Below, piece after piece: positions 15,055-23,780 of a stretch of 33,275 nucleotides of DNA. This stretch comes from Syntrophaceae bacterium UBA6109. Lineage in GTDB: Bacteria > Desulfobacterota > Syntrophia > Syntrophales > UBA6109. The first letter of the stretch is position 1, and each line of letters opens with the position of its first letter. The position numbers and the translations under genes are program-made. The notes below the pieces were generated by a model. The model was not told the DNA's origin. It saw nothing but the letters and a program-made list of their open reading frames with translations, and did not search any database. The stretch covers positions 1-33,275 of the forward strand of contig DIWJ01000032.1 in the NCBI GenBank assembly GCA_002428445.1. Direction: 5' to 3'.

Positions 15055-18000
15055 ATGGCAAAACAGCGCAACGGCTATCTATTCGAAATCAGTTGGGAGG
15101 TCTGCAACAAAGTCGGCGGGATCCATACGGTGATCGCAAGCAAGCTCCGCGAGGCCGCGCAGTATTACGGCGACCAGTATCTGCTTTTCGGCCCCGACTT
15201 GAAAACGAACATCGATTTCGAAGAGACGGACGAGGAGTGCTGGCCCCGGCTCCGCGAGGCCGCCGCCATCAAGGAAATCTCCTGCCGCTGCGGCCGCTGG
15301 CAGATTCCGGGCAATCCCAAGGTCATCCTCGTGAGCGCCGGATCGAAGTACAACAAAGAGCAACTCCTCTTCCGGATCTGGGAGGACTACGGTGTCGATT
15401 CCATCGCCGGCGGCTGGGACTACATCGAGCCGGTCATGTTCAGTTACGCCTGCGGCGAGGTCATCGAGATCGCCTACAACCTCCTGGCGCGCCCCCAGAA
15501 CCTTCCGGCGGTGGCGCAGGTCCATGAATGGATGTGCGGTGCGGCCCTCCTGTGCCTCAAGAAGAGGGTGCCTGAGATCGGGACGGTCTTCACAACCCAC
15601 GCCACAATCCTCGGACGCTCGATGGCCGGCTCGGGCGTGGACATCTACGCCGATATGGAACGGATCTCGCCGAAACGGGAGGCCACCACCCACAACATCA
15701 CGGCGAAGTATTCCATGGAAACCGTTTCGGCCCGGGAAGCCGATTGTTTCACGACGGTCAGCGAGATCACAGCCGTCGAGGCGAAGAATTTCCTGGGTCG
15801 CGCCCCCGACGTCATCACGACCAACGGGCTGGACATGGAACACATCCCGGATCTTGCGCAGGATCGGACGCCGGCCCTCCAAGCCAGGGAAAAGCTGCTG
15901 GCCGCCGCTTCCCGTTTTCTCCGCAAGAACATCTCGCCTGCCACGAAAATCATGGTGATCTCGGGACGGTACGAATTTCACAACAAGGGGATCGACGTCT
16001 TTCTGAATGCCCTGGGACGGCTGGAGCGTGAGGCGACGGCAAACGAACCCGTCCTGGCTTTCCTTCTGGTCCTGGGGGGACACACGGACCTGATCCCCCT
16101 GCTGCAGAACGACCAGATGAAACCGGATCAGGGAAACGCGCCCATCGCGACCCATCGACTTCACTACGAGGCGTCGGACCCGATCCTGCAGACCTGCAAC
16201 CGCCTGGGTCTGAACAACGGCGTCCAGAACCGGGTCAACGTCATCTTCATCCCGGCATACCTCAACGGCCACGACGGCCTCCTCGACATGACCTACTACG
16301 ACGCCCTGTCCGGCTGCGACCTCGCCGTTTTCCCCTCGTACTACGAGCCCTGGGGGTACACGCCGCTGGAGAGCGCCGCCTATGCCGTGCCGACCGTCAC
16401 CACGGATCAGGCGGGCTTCGGCCTGTGGGTGCAGAACAAGTTCGGCGAGAACAAGGGCGTGATGCTGCTCAAACGCAGGGGGCAGCAGGCGTCGGTAATC
16501 GAAGACCACCTGTATGCGATCCTCAGGGACTTTCTGACCTGGACCGATCCGGAGCGGGACGAGCGCCGCAAAGAGGCGCGGAAAGTGGCCGTGCAGTCGA
16601 ACTGGCGGGACTTCTACAAACTGTATCTGAAGGCCTACGACCGGGCGCTGGCGGTCGCCGCTACCCGCGCCGAGCATCTGGCCGTCGCGATGGAGACGCC
16701 CGACAAGCAGACCTTCGCCGGCGCCATTTCGACGCAGCCCCACTTCCGCACCTTCACCGCGATCGCGAACCTTCCCGAAAAGATCGGCCGCCTGCGCGAG
16801 CTCGCCTATAACCTCTGGTGGTCATGGAACCCGAAGGCGCGCGAGCTGTTCATCTCCCTCGATCCCAACCTCTGGAACCAGATGGGCAACAATCCCGTCC
16901 GGATGCTGGAATCGGTCTCGCCGGAACGCCTGCTGGAAGCCGCACAGAACTCGGGCTACCTCAGCCAGTACAATCTCACCTTCCAGCAATTCGACAGCTA
17001 CATGAACGAGAAGCCTTCGCACCGCCGGGTCCGCGGTTCGCAGGACATCAAGCGCTCGTCGCCGGTTGCCTATTTTTCCGCGGAATACGGACTCCACGAG
17101 TGCATCCCCATCTATTCCGGCGGCCTGGGAACGCTCTCCGGCGACCACCTGAAGACCGCCAGCGATCTCAACATTCCGCTCGTCGGCGTCGGAATCCTGT
17201 ACAAGAGCGGTTTCTTCCGGCAGGTCCTCGACCGTAACGGAATCCAGATCGCGGAATACCCCGAAAACGATTTTTCCAACATGCCGGTGGAGATCGTTCG
17301 GGACGATCGCGGCAACGAGGTCCAGATCTCTCTCGATCTTCCCGGCCGGACGCTCTTCGCGAACATCTGGGAAGTCAAGGTGGGGCGGGTCTCCCTGTAC
17401 CTGCTCGACACCGACGTGCCCCGCAACACGGTTCAGGACCGGAAGATCACCTCGCGCCTCTACTACGCGGATCCGCGCACGCGGATCGAGCAGGAGATCC
17501 TGCTGGGCATGGGCGGGGTGAGGCTGCTCCGCAAGCTGGGGATCCGGCCCTCCGTGTATCACATCAACGAGGGGCATTCGGCCTTCCTGATCTTCGAGCG
17601 GATTTCCATGCTCATGAAGGAGGAAAGGCTGAGTTTCGACGAGGCGGCGGAAGCCGTCCGCGCCAAGACCGTCTTCACGACCCATACGCCCGTCGAGGCC
17701 GGCAACGAACGATTCCCGCGGGAATTGATCGAACATTATTTCAGCAACTTCGTCAAATGCACCGGCATCTCCTGGTCCAAGTTCTGGGAACTCGGTCTCA
17801 AGGAGAGCGGCGAGGACAAGCCCTTCTTCATGACCATCCTCGCCCTGAAGATGAGTTACATGAGCAATGCCGTGAGCCGCGTCCACGGCCAGGTATCGCG
17901 CCGCATGTGGCGGGACGTCTGGAAAGGGTTCCACGAATCGGACATCCCGATTTCGTACGTCACCAACGGAGCCCATCACATGTCCTACCTCGCCCCGCGC

Positions 18001-19308
18001 ATGAGGGAAGTCCTGGACGCCTTTCTGGGGATGGACTGGTCGCAGAACATCGCCGACCCGGAACGCTGGGCGAGGATCCAGGATGTCCCCGACACCCTCC
18101 TCTGGCGCACCCGTTACGAGATCAAGCAGCGCACCGTCGATTTCATCATCGAACACGTCTCCCGCAACTGGCAGAAATACGGTTATTCGAAGACCTGGCG
18201 CGAGGAGCTGTTTTCCAAGATCAAGCCGACGGCCATGTGGATCGGTTTCGCCCGGCGCTTCGCACCGTACAAGCGGGCCGACATGATCCTGGCCAACCTG
18301 GACCGCCTGGATCGCATCGTCAACCACGAGACGCATCCGGTCCACGTCGTCTTCGCCGGCAAAGCTCATCCCAACGATGAAATGGGCAAGAGCATCCTGA
18401 AGAGGGTGGTCGACATCTGTCGCGACGACCGCTTCCGCGGAAAGATTTTCTTCATCGAGGACTACGATATCCGGGTCGCCCGGCGGCTTGTCCAGGGGGT
18501 CGACGTCTGGCTGAATACGCCGCGGAGGCCGAACGAAGCCAGCGGAACCAGCGGGGAAAAGGTCATCATCAATGGCGTCCTCAACATGAGCGTATCCGAC
18601 GGATGGTGGTCCGAAGGGTACGACGGCAAGAACGGCTGGGTCGTCGGACCGGTCGTGCGCGATTACGCGGAGGAGACCGCGGGGGCCGACGAAGAGGACG
18701 CCCAGTCGCTCTTCTCCCTCCTGGAAAATACGGTGATCCCCATGTACTACGACCGCGAGGTCTCGGGAATCCCCGAGAAATGGGTGCGCATGATCAAGTC
18801 GTCGATGCAGACACTGTGCCCGAAATACAACACAGACCGCATGCTGCTGGAATACTACCACGACATGTACTCGCCGACGGCGCGGCGGGGCGGAAAGCTC
18901 TCGACGAATTCCTTTGCGATGGCCCGCCAGGTCGCCGATTGGAAGGAGAAGCTCCCCTTGCGGTTCTCTTCGCTGCGCCTGCTGGATATCAGCGTGGAGG
19001 GGATCCTCGGCGACACGATTCTGGTGGACAAACCCCTGCGCGTGACGGCTCGTGTCGATCCCGGAAAGCTCAGCGGCGACGAAATCCTGGTCGAGCTCCT
19101 GCTCGGAGAGAAGGACGGGACCGGGTCCATGACGCCCCCCCTGTGCCTGCCCCTGAAGGCGGGCGAGCAGTCGCCCGACGGGATCCTCACCTTCCAGATC
19201 GAATACGTGGTCAGGAAAAACGGCTCCTATTACTACGGCATCCGCGTATTGCCCTATCGGGAGAATCTGACAGACAAGCAGGAAACGGGGCTGGTCCTCT
19301 GGGGCTGA
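15055..19308 (+). CDS. Fusion: GT3-type glycogen synthase + alpha-glucan phosphorylase
   Basis: A 1417-residue cytoplasmic protein with two enzyme halves. Residues 1 to about 545 follow the animal/fungal glycogen synthase family GT3: LFEISWEVCNKVGGIHTV (9-26), HEWMCG, FTTHATILGR, the RYEFHNKGIDVF block, and the E-x7-E pair Glu431 and Glu439 in YYEPWGYTPLE. From about residue 564 an alpha-glucan phosphorylase of the compact TIGR02094 type begins, with RELAYNLWWSWNP (the DUF3417-like start), AYFSAEYGLHE, GGLGTLSGDHLK, HINEGHSAFL, and the PLP lysine Lys1169 in ASGTSGEK. A C-terminal beta-rich segment ends the protein. The ATG at 15055 is chosen because AAGGAGA lies 7 bases before it; an ATG at 15031 has no such site. 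The halves catalyse opposite directions: UDP/ADP-glucose-dependent elongation and phosphorolysis. Reading frame is continuous across the junction. Confidence 0.95.
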   Translation: MAKQRNGYLFEISWEVCNKVGGIHTVIASKLREAAQYYGDQYLLFGPDLKTNIDFEETDEECWPRLREAAAIKEISCRCGRWQIPGNPKVILVSAGSKYNKEQLLFRIWEDYGVDSIAGGWDYIEPVMFSYACGEVIEIAYNLLARPQNLPAVAQVHEWMCGAALLCLKKRVPEIGTVFTTHATILGRSMAGSGVDIYADMERISPKREATTHNITAKYSMETVSAREADCFTTVSEITAVEAKNFLGRAPDVITTNGLDMEHIPDLAQDRTPALQAREKLLAAASRFLRKNISPATKIMVISGRYEFHNKGIDVFLNALGRLEREATANEPVLAFLLVLGGHTDLIPLLQNDQMKPDQGNAPIATHRLHYEASDPILQTCNRLGLNNGVQNRVNVIFIPAYLNGHDGLLDMTYYDALSGCDLAVFPSYYEPWGYTPLESAAYAVPTVTTDQAGFGLWVQNKFGENKGVMLLKRRGQQASVIEDHLYAILRDFLTWTDPERDERRKEARKVAVQSNWRDFYKLYLKAYDRALAVAATRAEHLAVAMETPDKQTFAGAISTQPHFRTFTAIANLPEKIGRLRELAYNLWWSWNPKARELFISLDPNLWNQMGNNPVRMLESVSPERLLEAAQNSGYLSQYNLTFQQFDSYMNEKPSHRRVRGSQDIKRSSPVAYFSAEYGLHECIPIYSGGLGTLSGDHLKTASDLNIPLVGVGILYKSGFFRQVLDRNGIQIAEYPENDFSNMPVEIVRDDRGNEVQISLDLPGRTLFANIWEVKVGRVSLYLLDTDVPRNTVQDRKITSRLYYADPRTRIEQEILLGMGGVRLLRKLGIRPSVYHINEGHSAFLIFERISMLMKEERLSFDEAAEAVRAKTVFTTHTPVEAGNERFPRELIEHYFSNFVKCTGISWSKFWELGLKESGEDKPFFMTILALKMSYMSNAVSRVHGQVSRRMWRDVWKGFHESDIPISYVTNGAHHMSYLAPRMREVLDAFLGMDWSQNIADPERWARIQDVPDTLLWRTRYEIKQRTVDFIIEHVSRNWQKYGYSKTWREELFSKIKPTAMWIGFARRFAPYKRADMILANLDRLDRIVNHETHPVHVVFAGKAHPNDEMGKSILKRVVDICRDDRFRGKIFFIEDYDIRVARRLVQGVDVWLNTPRRPNEASGTSGEKVIINGVLNMSVSDGWWSEGYDGKNGWVVGPVVRDYAEETAGADEEDAQSLFSLLENTVIPMYYDREVSGIPEKWVRMIKSSMQTLCPKYNTDRMLLEYYHDMYSPTARRGGKLSTNSFAMARQVADWKEKLPLRFSSLRLLDISVEGILGDTILVDKPLRVTARVDPGKLSGDEILVELLLGEKDGTGSMTPPLCLPLKAGEQSPDGILTFQIEYVVRKNGSYYYGIRVLPYRENLTDKQETGLVLWG

Positions 19309-19363
19309 AACGGGACGTCAGCGGCGATGGACAAACCAGAGGATTGCGCTGAGAACGATATTG

Positions 19364-20101
19364 ATGACGGAACTGTCTTTGGAAGAAAGCGACGTCCACC
19401 TCTGGTATGCCACACCCGAAGATGTGGGGCAGAAGGCCTTCTCGAACCCCGCCTCCGGCGGCATCCTGTCGCCCGACGAGCTCGACCGCCAGCGGCGTTT
19501 TTCTTCGAAGGCCGCCGGGCTGCTGCATCGGATCGGGCGCCTGCTGGTTCGGACGACGCTGTCGCGTTACGAGGACGTTTCCCCTTCCGCCTGGACATTC
19601 CGGCGCGCGCCGCGCGGGCGGCCCGAGATCGCCGCTCCGGATATCGACCCTCCCCTGCGCTTCAACCTCTCCCACACCGGCGGCATGGTCGTCTGCGCCG
19701 TGGCGCGACGTCTCGACGTGGGCGTCGACGTGGAAAGCCTGTCAAGGCCCTGCCGTTTCGAGCAGATCGCCCGGCGCTTTTTCCCCGAAACAGAGATCCG
19801 GGACATCGAATCGCTGCCGCCCGAGGCGCGCCGGAAGAGGTTTTTTGAATACTGGACCCTCCGCGAGGCCTGCCTCAAGGCCGGCGGCTGGGGCCTTTCC
19901 CTGCCCCTGAACAGGATCGCCTTCGCCCTTCAGGCGGACGACAGAGCGGCCGCCCTGTTCGATCCGGCCCTGGGGGAAGATCCGGCACAGTGGCAGTTTC
20001 GCCTCATCCCGTTGCCGCCCGCCCATTTTGCAGCTCTCGCCGTGAAGGGACTGAAAAAAGGCGATCTTCGCCTTATGATCCGATCCGCCAGGTTTCTCTA
20101 A
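19364..20101 (+). CDS. 4'-phosphopantetheinyl transferase (Sfp/AcpT type)
   Basis: Transfers phosphopantetheine from CoA to a serine of a carrier protein. The 245-residue protein has the two-repeat Sfp fold motifs: GRPEI, FNLSHTGGMVVCAV, VGVDVES with metal ligands Asp122 and Glu124, and WTLREACLKA with Glu168 and Lys172 (usually WTLKEAYLKA). The ATG at 19364 is preferred over the TTG directly before it; the ribosome-binding site is poor. The gene begins 55 bases after the synthase-phosphorylase gene and may be co-transcribed, although glycogen metabolism has no known need for it. Its stop codon directly adjoins a repeat element, so the extreme C-terminus might have been reshaped by insertion. 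Target carrier protein is unknown. Confidence 0.9.
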   Translation: MTELSLEESDVHLWYATPEDVGQKAFSNPASGGILSPDELDRQRRFSSKAAGLLHRIGRLLVRTTLSRYEDVSPSAWTFRRAPRGRPEIAAPDIDPPLRFNLSHTGGMVVCAVARRLDVGVDVESLSRPCRFEQIARRFFPETEIRDIESLPPEARRKRFFEYWTLREACLKAGGWGLSLPLNRIAFALQADDRAAALFDPALGEDPAQWQFRLIPLPPAHFAALAVKGLKKGDLRLMIRSARFL

Positions 20102-20250
20102 CAGGCTGTTGAAAAACGCCCGTCTGCTGCGTCTTCTTCATCCTTCGCCATTCGACGTACCGCCAAGTACGCCTCATGGCTCAGGATTTCAGAATCCTTG
20201 CATCTGGACATTTTTGAACAGCCTGCGCTTAGCGACTTTTTCAACAACTG
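20102..20250. repeat. Palindromic intergenic repeat element
   Basis: Starts directly after the transferase stop codon. Left arm CAGGCTGTTGAAAAA (20102-20116) pairs with TTTTTGAACAGCCTG (20211-20225) with one mismatch; a second, partial right arm TTTTTCAACAACTG lies at 20237-20250. Inside, GGATT-TCAG-AATCC (20184-20197) is a small hairpin. No coding potential. Similar CAGGCTGTTGAAAAA-flanked elements are, from memory, scattered in deltaproteobacterial genomes. Here it fills the space between two convergent genes, where its hairpin and the T runs could stop transcription from either side. Confidence 0.65.
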
Positions 20251-20296
20251 CTGAAATTCCGGAATCGCGTCTGATCGTCCGCCGCAGTCTCCGCCC

Positions 20297-21220
20297 TTAC
20301 CAGTCGAAGGGATTCTCCTTCGCAAAATCCGGCGACAGAGTCCGTTCGTCGACGTCCTGAACGAAGAGTTCTTCGAATCCCAGATCCAGCGCGAAATTGA
20401 CGACCCGTTCGTATTCGTCCTTTGTGATCCTCCGGCCGAACAACGGGTGGTCCTTGAGCGACGGGATGGGCGAATACTGCGACATGAGGCTGAGCGGCAG
20501 GGTGGGCGGCGCGATGGAATGCAGGACCTTCAGCGCCATGAAGCTGCTTTCGACATGCCCGGGAAGGATCAGGTGGCGGACGATAACCCCGCGGACGGCG
20601 ACCCCCTCTTCGACCTGAAGACCGTCTCCCGCCTGGCGGATCATCTCCGTGAGCGCCGCCGCGGCGTACCGGGAATAATCTCCGACCCCCGAGAGCGTCT
20701 CGGCCAGGCGATCGTCGCCGTACTTGAAGTCCGGCAGGTAGACGTCGACGAACCCTTCCATCAGTCGCAGGACATCCGGGTCCTCGTATCCGCCGCAATT
20801 GAAGACAAGGGGAAGATTCAATCCGCTCCGGCAGGCGAGGAGAACCGCCGCAGCGATTCCCGGCAGCTGCGGCGTCGGCGTCACGGCCTCGATGTTGTGG
20901 CAGCCCTCTTCCTCGAGGCGGAGCATGATTCGGACAAGACCGTCCGCGTCGAGGAGCTCTCCGCCCGCCGCATGGCTGATCTGATAGTTCTGGCAATAGG
21001 AACACCGCAGGTTGCAGGAGGAAAAAAAGATCGTCCCGGCGCCGCGGCTTCCGGAGAGAGGCGGTTCCTCGCCATGATGGGCCAGGGCGCGGTCGACATG
21101 CAGACGCTCATCAAGACCGCAGTAACCCTTTTCGCCCTTCGTCCGATCGACGCGGCAACGACGCGGGCAGAGGGTGCAGTTGTGCAGGATTTCCTTCAGG
21201 CGTTCAATGTTTGCTTCCAT
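20297..21220 (-). CDS. PflX-like radical SAM protein
   Basis: Radical S-adenosylmethionine enzyme of 307 residues, closest in pattern to COG1313 (PflX, related to pyruvate formate-lyase activases). The [4Fe-4S] motif C-x3-C-x2-C is at Cys69, Cys73 and Cys76 (SSCNLRCSYCQNYQ). An N-terminal cysteine set (Cys15, 18, 22, 34, in CTLCPRRC and GEKGYCG) may hold a second metal or cluster. NIEAVTPTPQLPG and VYLPDFKYGD are also typical. The ATG at 21220 begins 15 bases after the patatin gene stop; the frame is open further but would overlap that gene by about 100 bases. The ribosome-binding site is weak, so translational coupling is likely. The substrate is unknown; no glycyl-radical enzyme is encoded nearby. 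Confidence 0.85.
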   Translation of the reverse strand: MEANIERLKEILHNCTLCPRRCRVDRTKGEKGYCGLDERLHVDRALAHHGEEPPLSGSRGAGTIFFSSCNLRCSYCQNYQISHAAGGELLDADGLVRIMLRLEEEGCHNIEAVTPTPQLPGIAAAVLLACRSGLNLPLVFNCGGYEDPDVLRLMEGFVDVYLPDFKYGDDRLAETLSGVGDYSRYAAAALTEMIRQAGDGLQVEEGVAVRGVIVRHLILPGHVESSFMALKVLHSIAPPTLPLSLMSQYSPIPSLKDHPLFGRRITKDEYERVVNFALDLGFEELFVQDVDERTLSPDFAKENPFDW

Positions 21221-21234
21221 GAAACTGGAGTTGT

Positions 21235-22305
21235 TCACAGCGGTTCGACGATTTTCTGCAGCCTGCGGCTTTCGACAAGATCCAGGAAGACCTCTCCCAG
21301 CGGCGCGGCGACGTCGACCGCCGCGCGCCATTTCCGGATGCGCTCCGCCGGGCGATTGATGTAAGTGCGGAAATCATCCCGGTCGGGAATCCTGCCGTCG
21401 GGCAGATTCTGGATGAACCCGGCGGTGGGCACGACCATCAGCACATTGCCGAGGACTTCCTCCGGAACGTGCCGGTAGGAAAGCTTCTTATCGAGCCAGC
21501 CGGGCACGATCCTCTCCTGGTGGTGGAAGAAAAGGGTAATCTCGCCATCCTGCCTGGAATAGCGATGAGTCAGGTGATAATCGACCAGCCCGCCGTCGCG
21601 ATAGGTTCCGTAGGGTGCGCCATAGATGTTCTTCACCCCGGCGACGACGAGCGGGATCGCCCCGGAGGCGACGACGGCCGCCTTGAAATTGGCGGCGCTC
21701 AGGGGAATATAGCGCCCCTGAAAATCGCGCTGCAGGCAGAAGTTCGGGGGCACGGCGCCGTGGAAGAAGACAACGCGCTCGGCAAAATAACGGAGGAACG
21801 AACGATGGAAGGCGTTGGCCGCGAAGCACGACCCGAGACCGAGCCGCTGAAGAATCCCGTTCTCCGCGGCCACGAGATGCCTCGTACGGGCCGTGATGAC
21901 GGCAAGCCGGTAATTCTTGTTGGCCAACGCAAAAGGCAGGGCGTCATTTTCGATATAGGAGTCGACAATCTTCCAGAGGGACGCCACGACCGAAGCCGGT
22001 GTGTCGCGGCGGCTGTAGACCGTGTCGATGTAGGCCTCCATGAGAACCCGGTAGGACTTCAACGCCTCGGGCTGGAGCCAGGCCGCCAGGCGCCAGGCAC
22101 CCGCCGATGCCCCGACGAGAAGGGGCGCCCGCTTCTTCTTCAGGACGCCCTCACGCAGGAGGGCGCGGTCGAAACCGCAGGAGATCAGCCATCTCGGACC
22201 GACGGCCGGGGCGAAGTAGGCTGCAATATTCCCCCAGTCAAAACCGCCGTCGCGAAGAATCGGATAGATATTTTCCCCGGCAAAGATGCGGATGCGGCTG
22301 CTCAT
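21235..22305 (-). CDS. Patatin-like phospholipase family protein
   Basis: A 356-residue putative lipid acyl hydrolase. The Ser-Asp dyad pieces are visible: nucleophile Ser67 in G-A-S-A-G (LLVGASAGAWR) and Asp-Gly-Gly in YRDGGLVDYH near residue 230. The glycine-rich oxyanion loop that normally opens patatin domains (GGGxRG) is not evident: the N-terminus reads RIRIFAGENIYPILRDGG, so the family call is for a divergent member. No signal peptide is seen with the chosen ATG at 22305. An open frame runs 63 codons further upstream, but that part is basic, unlike a domain, and overlaps the proA promoter region. The gene is followed after 14 bases by the radical SAM gene, so the two probably form an operon. 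Confidence 0.72.
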   Translation of the reverse strand: MSSRIRIFAGENIYPILRDGGFDWGNIAAYFAPAVGPRWLISCGFDRALLREGVLKKKRAPLLVGASAGAWRLAAWLQPEALKSYRVLMEAYIDTVYSRRDTPASVVASLWKIVDSYIENDALPFALANKNYRLAVITARTRHLVAAENGILQRLGLGSCFAANAFHRSFLRYFAERVVFFHGAVPPNFCLQRDFQGRYIPLSAANFKAAVVASGAIPLVVAGVKNIYGAPYGTYRDGGLVDYHLTHRYSRQDGEITLFFHHQERIVPGWLDKKLSYRHVPEEVLGNVLMVVPTAGFIQNLPDGRIPDRDDFRTYINRPAERIRKWRAAVDVAAPLGEVFLDLVESRRLQKIVEPL

Positions 22306-22385
22306 GAAGAACCTATGGTGAGAACCCGGCGTCTTCCCCGCTCGCGGCGCCTGCCGGCACGCCGGCACCGAAACCGGAAATCGCC

Positions 22386-22414
22386 TTGACAGGGGTTTGA
22401 GCCTTTTGTACAGT
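22386..22414 (+). promoter_or_regulatory. Promoter of proA-nadD
   Basis: TTGACA (22386-22391, perfect) and TACAGT (22409-22414, 4 of 6) with a 17-base spacer, in the divergent gap between the patatin-like gene and proA. It implies a leader of about 100 bases before the proA start. A palindrome TGCCGGC-AC-GCCGGCA (22352-22367) lies just upstream of the -35 and may be an operator or the leader hairpin of the opposite transcript. Confidence 0.55.
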
Positions 22415-22523
22415 GGGCGCCGACCGAAAAATGACGGCGGGAACTCTGTGGCCGTGGAATGGCGGTTCATAACCGAACCCCCGGAATTTGTCAACGAATA
22501 TCCCCGAATCGAAAGATCTTCGC

Positions 22524-23780
22524 ATGGACATCAAGGCTTACGTAACCGAAGCGGCCAGGGACGCCAAGAAGGCGGCAGGGGTCCTGGCTCGCTGTTCGAC
22601 AGACGCAAAAAATCGCGCGCTGTCCTTCATGGCGGAAGAGATCGTCCAGCGGTCCGGATTCCTGAAGACGGAAAATGCGAAAGATCTCCGCCGGGCGCAG
22701 GAAGCCGGCCTGTCCGGAGCGATGCTGGATCGCCTTTCCCTCAAGGACTCCGTCATCGAGGCGATGGTGAAGGGCCTTCGTGAGATCACCGCGCTGCCCG
22801 ATCCCGTCGGGCGGGTGGCCTCCATGTGGAAGCGTCCCAACGGCCTCGTCGTCGGCCGGATGAGGATCCCCCTGGGAGTGATCGGAATCATCTACGAGGC
22901 GCGGCCGAATGTCACGGTGGACGCGGCGGCGCTGTGCCTGAAGGCGGGGAACGCGGTCATCCTCCGAGGCGGATCGGAGGCAATCGACTCCAACGTGGCG
23001 ATCGCCGGAATCCTTCGAAATGCCCTGCGCCGCGCCGGGCTTCCCGAGGCGTCCATCCGTCTGCTGGAACGAACGGAACGGGAAGCGGTCCATGAACTCC
23101 TGCAGAAGGAGGAATACGTGGATCTCATCATCCCCCGCGGCGGCGAGGAGCTCATCCGCGCCGTCGTCAGCGCTTCCCGCATCCCCGTCATCAAGCACTA
23201 CAAGGGCGTCTGCCATGTCTTCGTCGACGCCTCCGCCGATCCGGATATGGCCGAGGACATCTGCATGAACGCCAAGGTCCAGCGCCCCGGCGTCTGCAAT
23301 GCCATGGAGACCCTGCTCGTGCATCAGGACATCGCCGGGACCTTCCTGCCGCGGGCCGCCCACCGGCTTCGGGAGGCAGGCGTATCGCTGAAGGGCTGCG
23401 AACGGACCCGGGCGATCCTCCCCGACGTCGAAGCCGCGACCGAAGACGACTGGAGCCGCGAGTATCTGGACCTGACGCTGTCCGTCCGCGTCGTCGACGG
23501 CCTCACCGCCGCCGCCGCCCATATCGAGACGTACGGCTCGCTCCATACCGAGGCGATCGTCACCCGCGACTACGGCAATGCGCAGCGATTCCTGAGCGAA
23601 GTCCAGTCCTCGACGGTGCTCGTCAACGCGTCGACGCGTTTCAACGACGGATTCGAACTGGGTCTGGGCGCCGAGATCGGCATCAGCACGACGAAGCTCC
23701 ACGCCTACGGGCCCATGGGGCTCGAGGAACTGACGACGCAGAAATTCATCGTCTACGGAAACGGGCAGGTGCGGTCATGA
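22524..23780 (+). CDS. proA: Glutamate-5-semialdehyde dehydrogenase (gamma-glutamyl phosphate reductase)
   Basis: Second step of proline synthesis: NADPH reduction of gamma-glutamyl phosphate to glutamate-5-semialdehyde. The 418 residues match the family length (417 in E. coli). Recognisable stretches are [22 protein letters not shown]-type [36 protein letters not shown], and catalytic Cys258 in [13 protein letters not shown], with [20 protein letters not shown] near the end. The ATG at 22524 begins the normal N-terminus; an in-frame TTG at 22488 adds 12 residues without support. The ribosome-binding site is weak (GAAAG). Its stop overlaps the nadD start by four bases (ATGA). proB and obgE, often next to this pair, are not in this gap. 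Confidence 0.97.
   Translation: MDIKAYVTEAARDAKKAAGVLARCSTDAKNRALSFMAEEIVQRSGFLKTENAKDLRRAQEAGLSGAMLDRLSLKDSVIEAMVKGLREITALPDPVGRVASMWKRPNGLVVGRMRIPLGVIGIIYEARPNVTVDAAALCLKAGNAVILRGGSEAIDSNVAIAGILRNALRRAGLPEASIRLLERTEREAVHELLQKEEYVDLIIPRGGEELIRAVVSASRIPVIKHYKGVCHVFVDASADPDMAEDICMNAKVQRPGVCNAMETLLVHQDIAGTFLPRAAHRLREAGVSLKGCERTRAILPDVEAATEDDWSREYLDLTLSVRVVDGLTAAAAHIETYGSLHTEAIVTRDYGNAQRFLSEVQSSTVLVNASTRFNDGFELGLGAEIGISTTKLHAYGPMGLEELTTQKFIVYGNGQVRS

Noticed and set aside
16822..18861. Open frame of 679 codons on the minus strand
   Set aside because: Mirror of the phosphorylase half of the fusion protein; low-information sequence without motifs.
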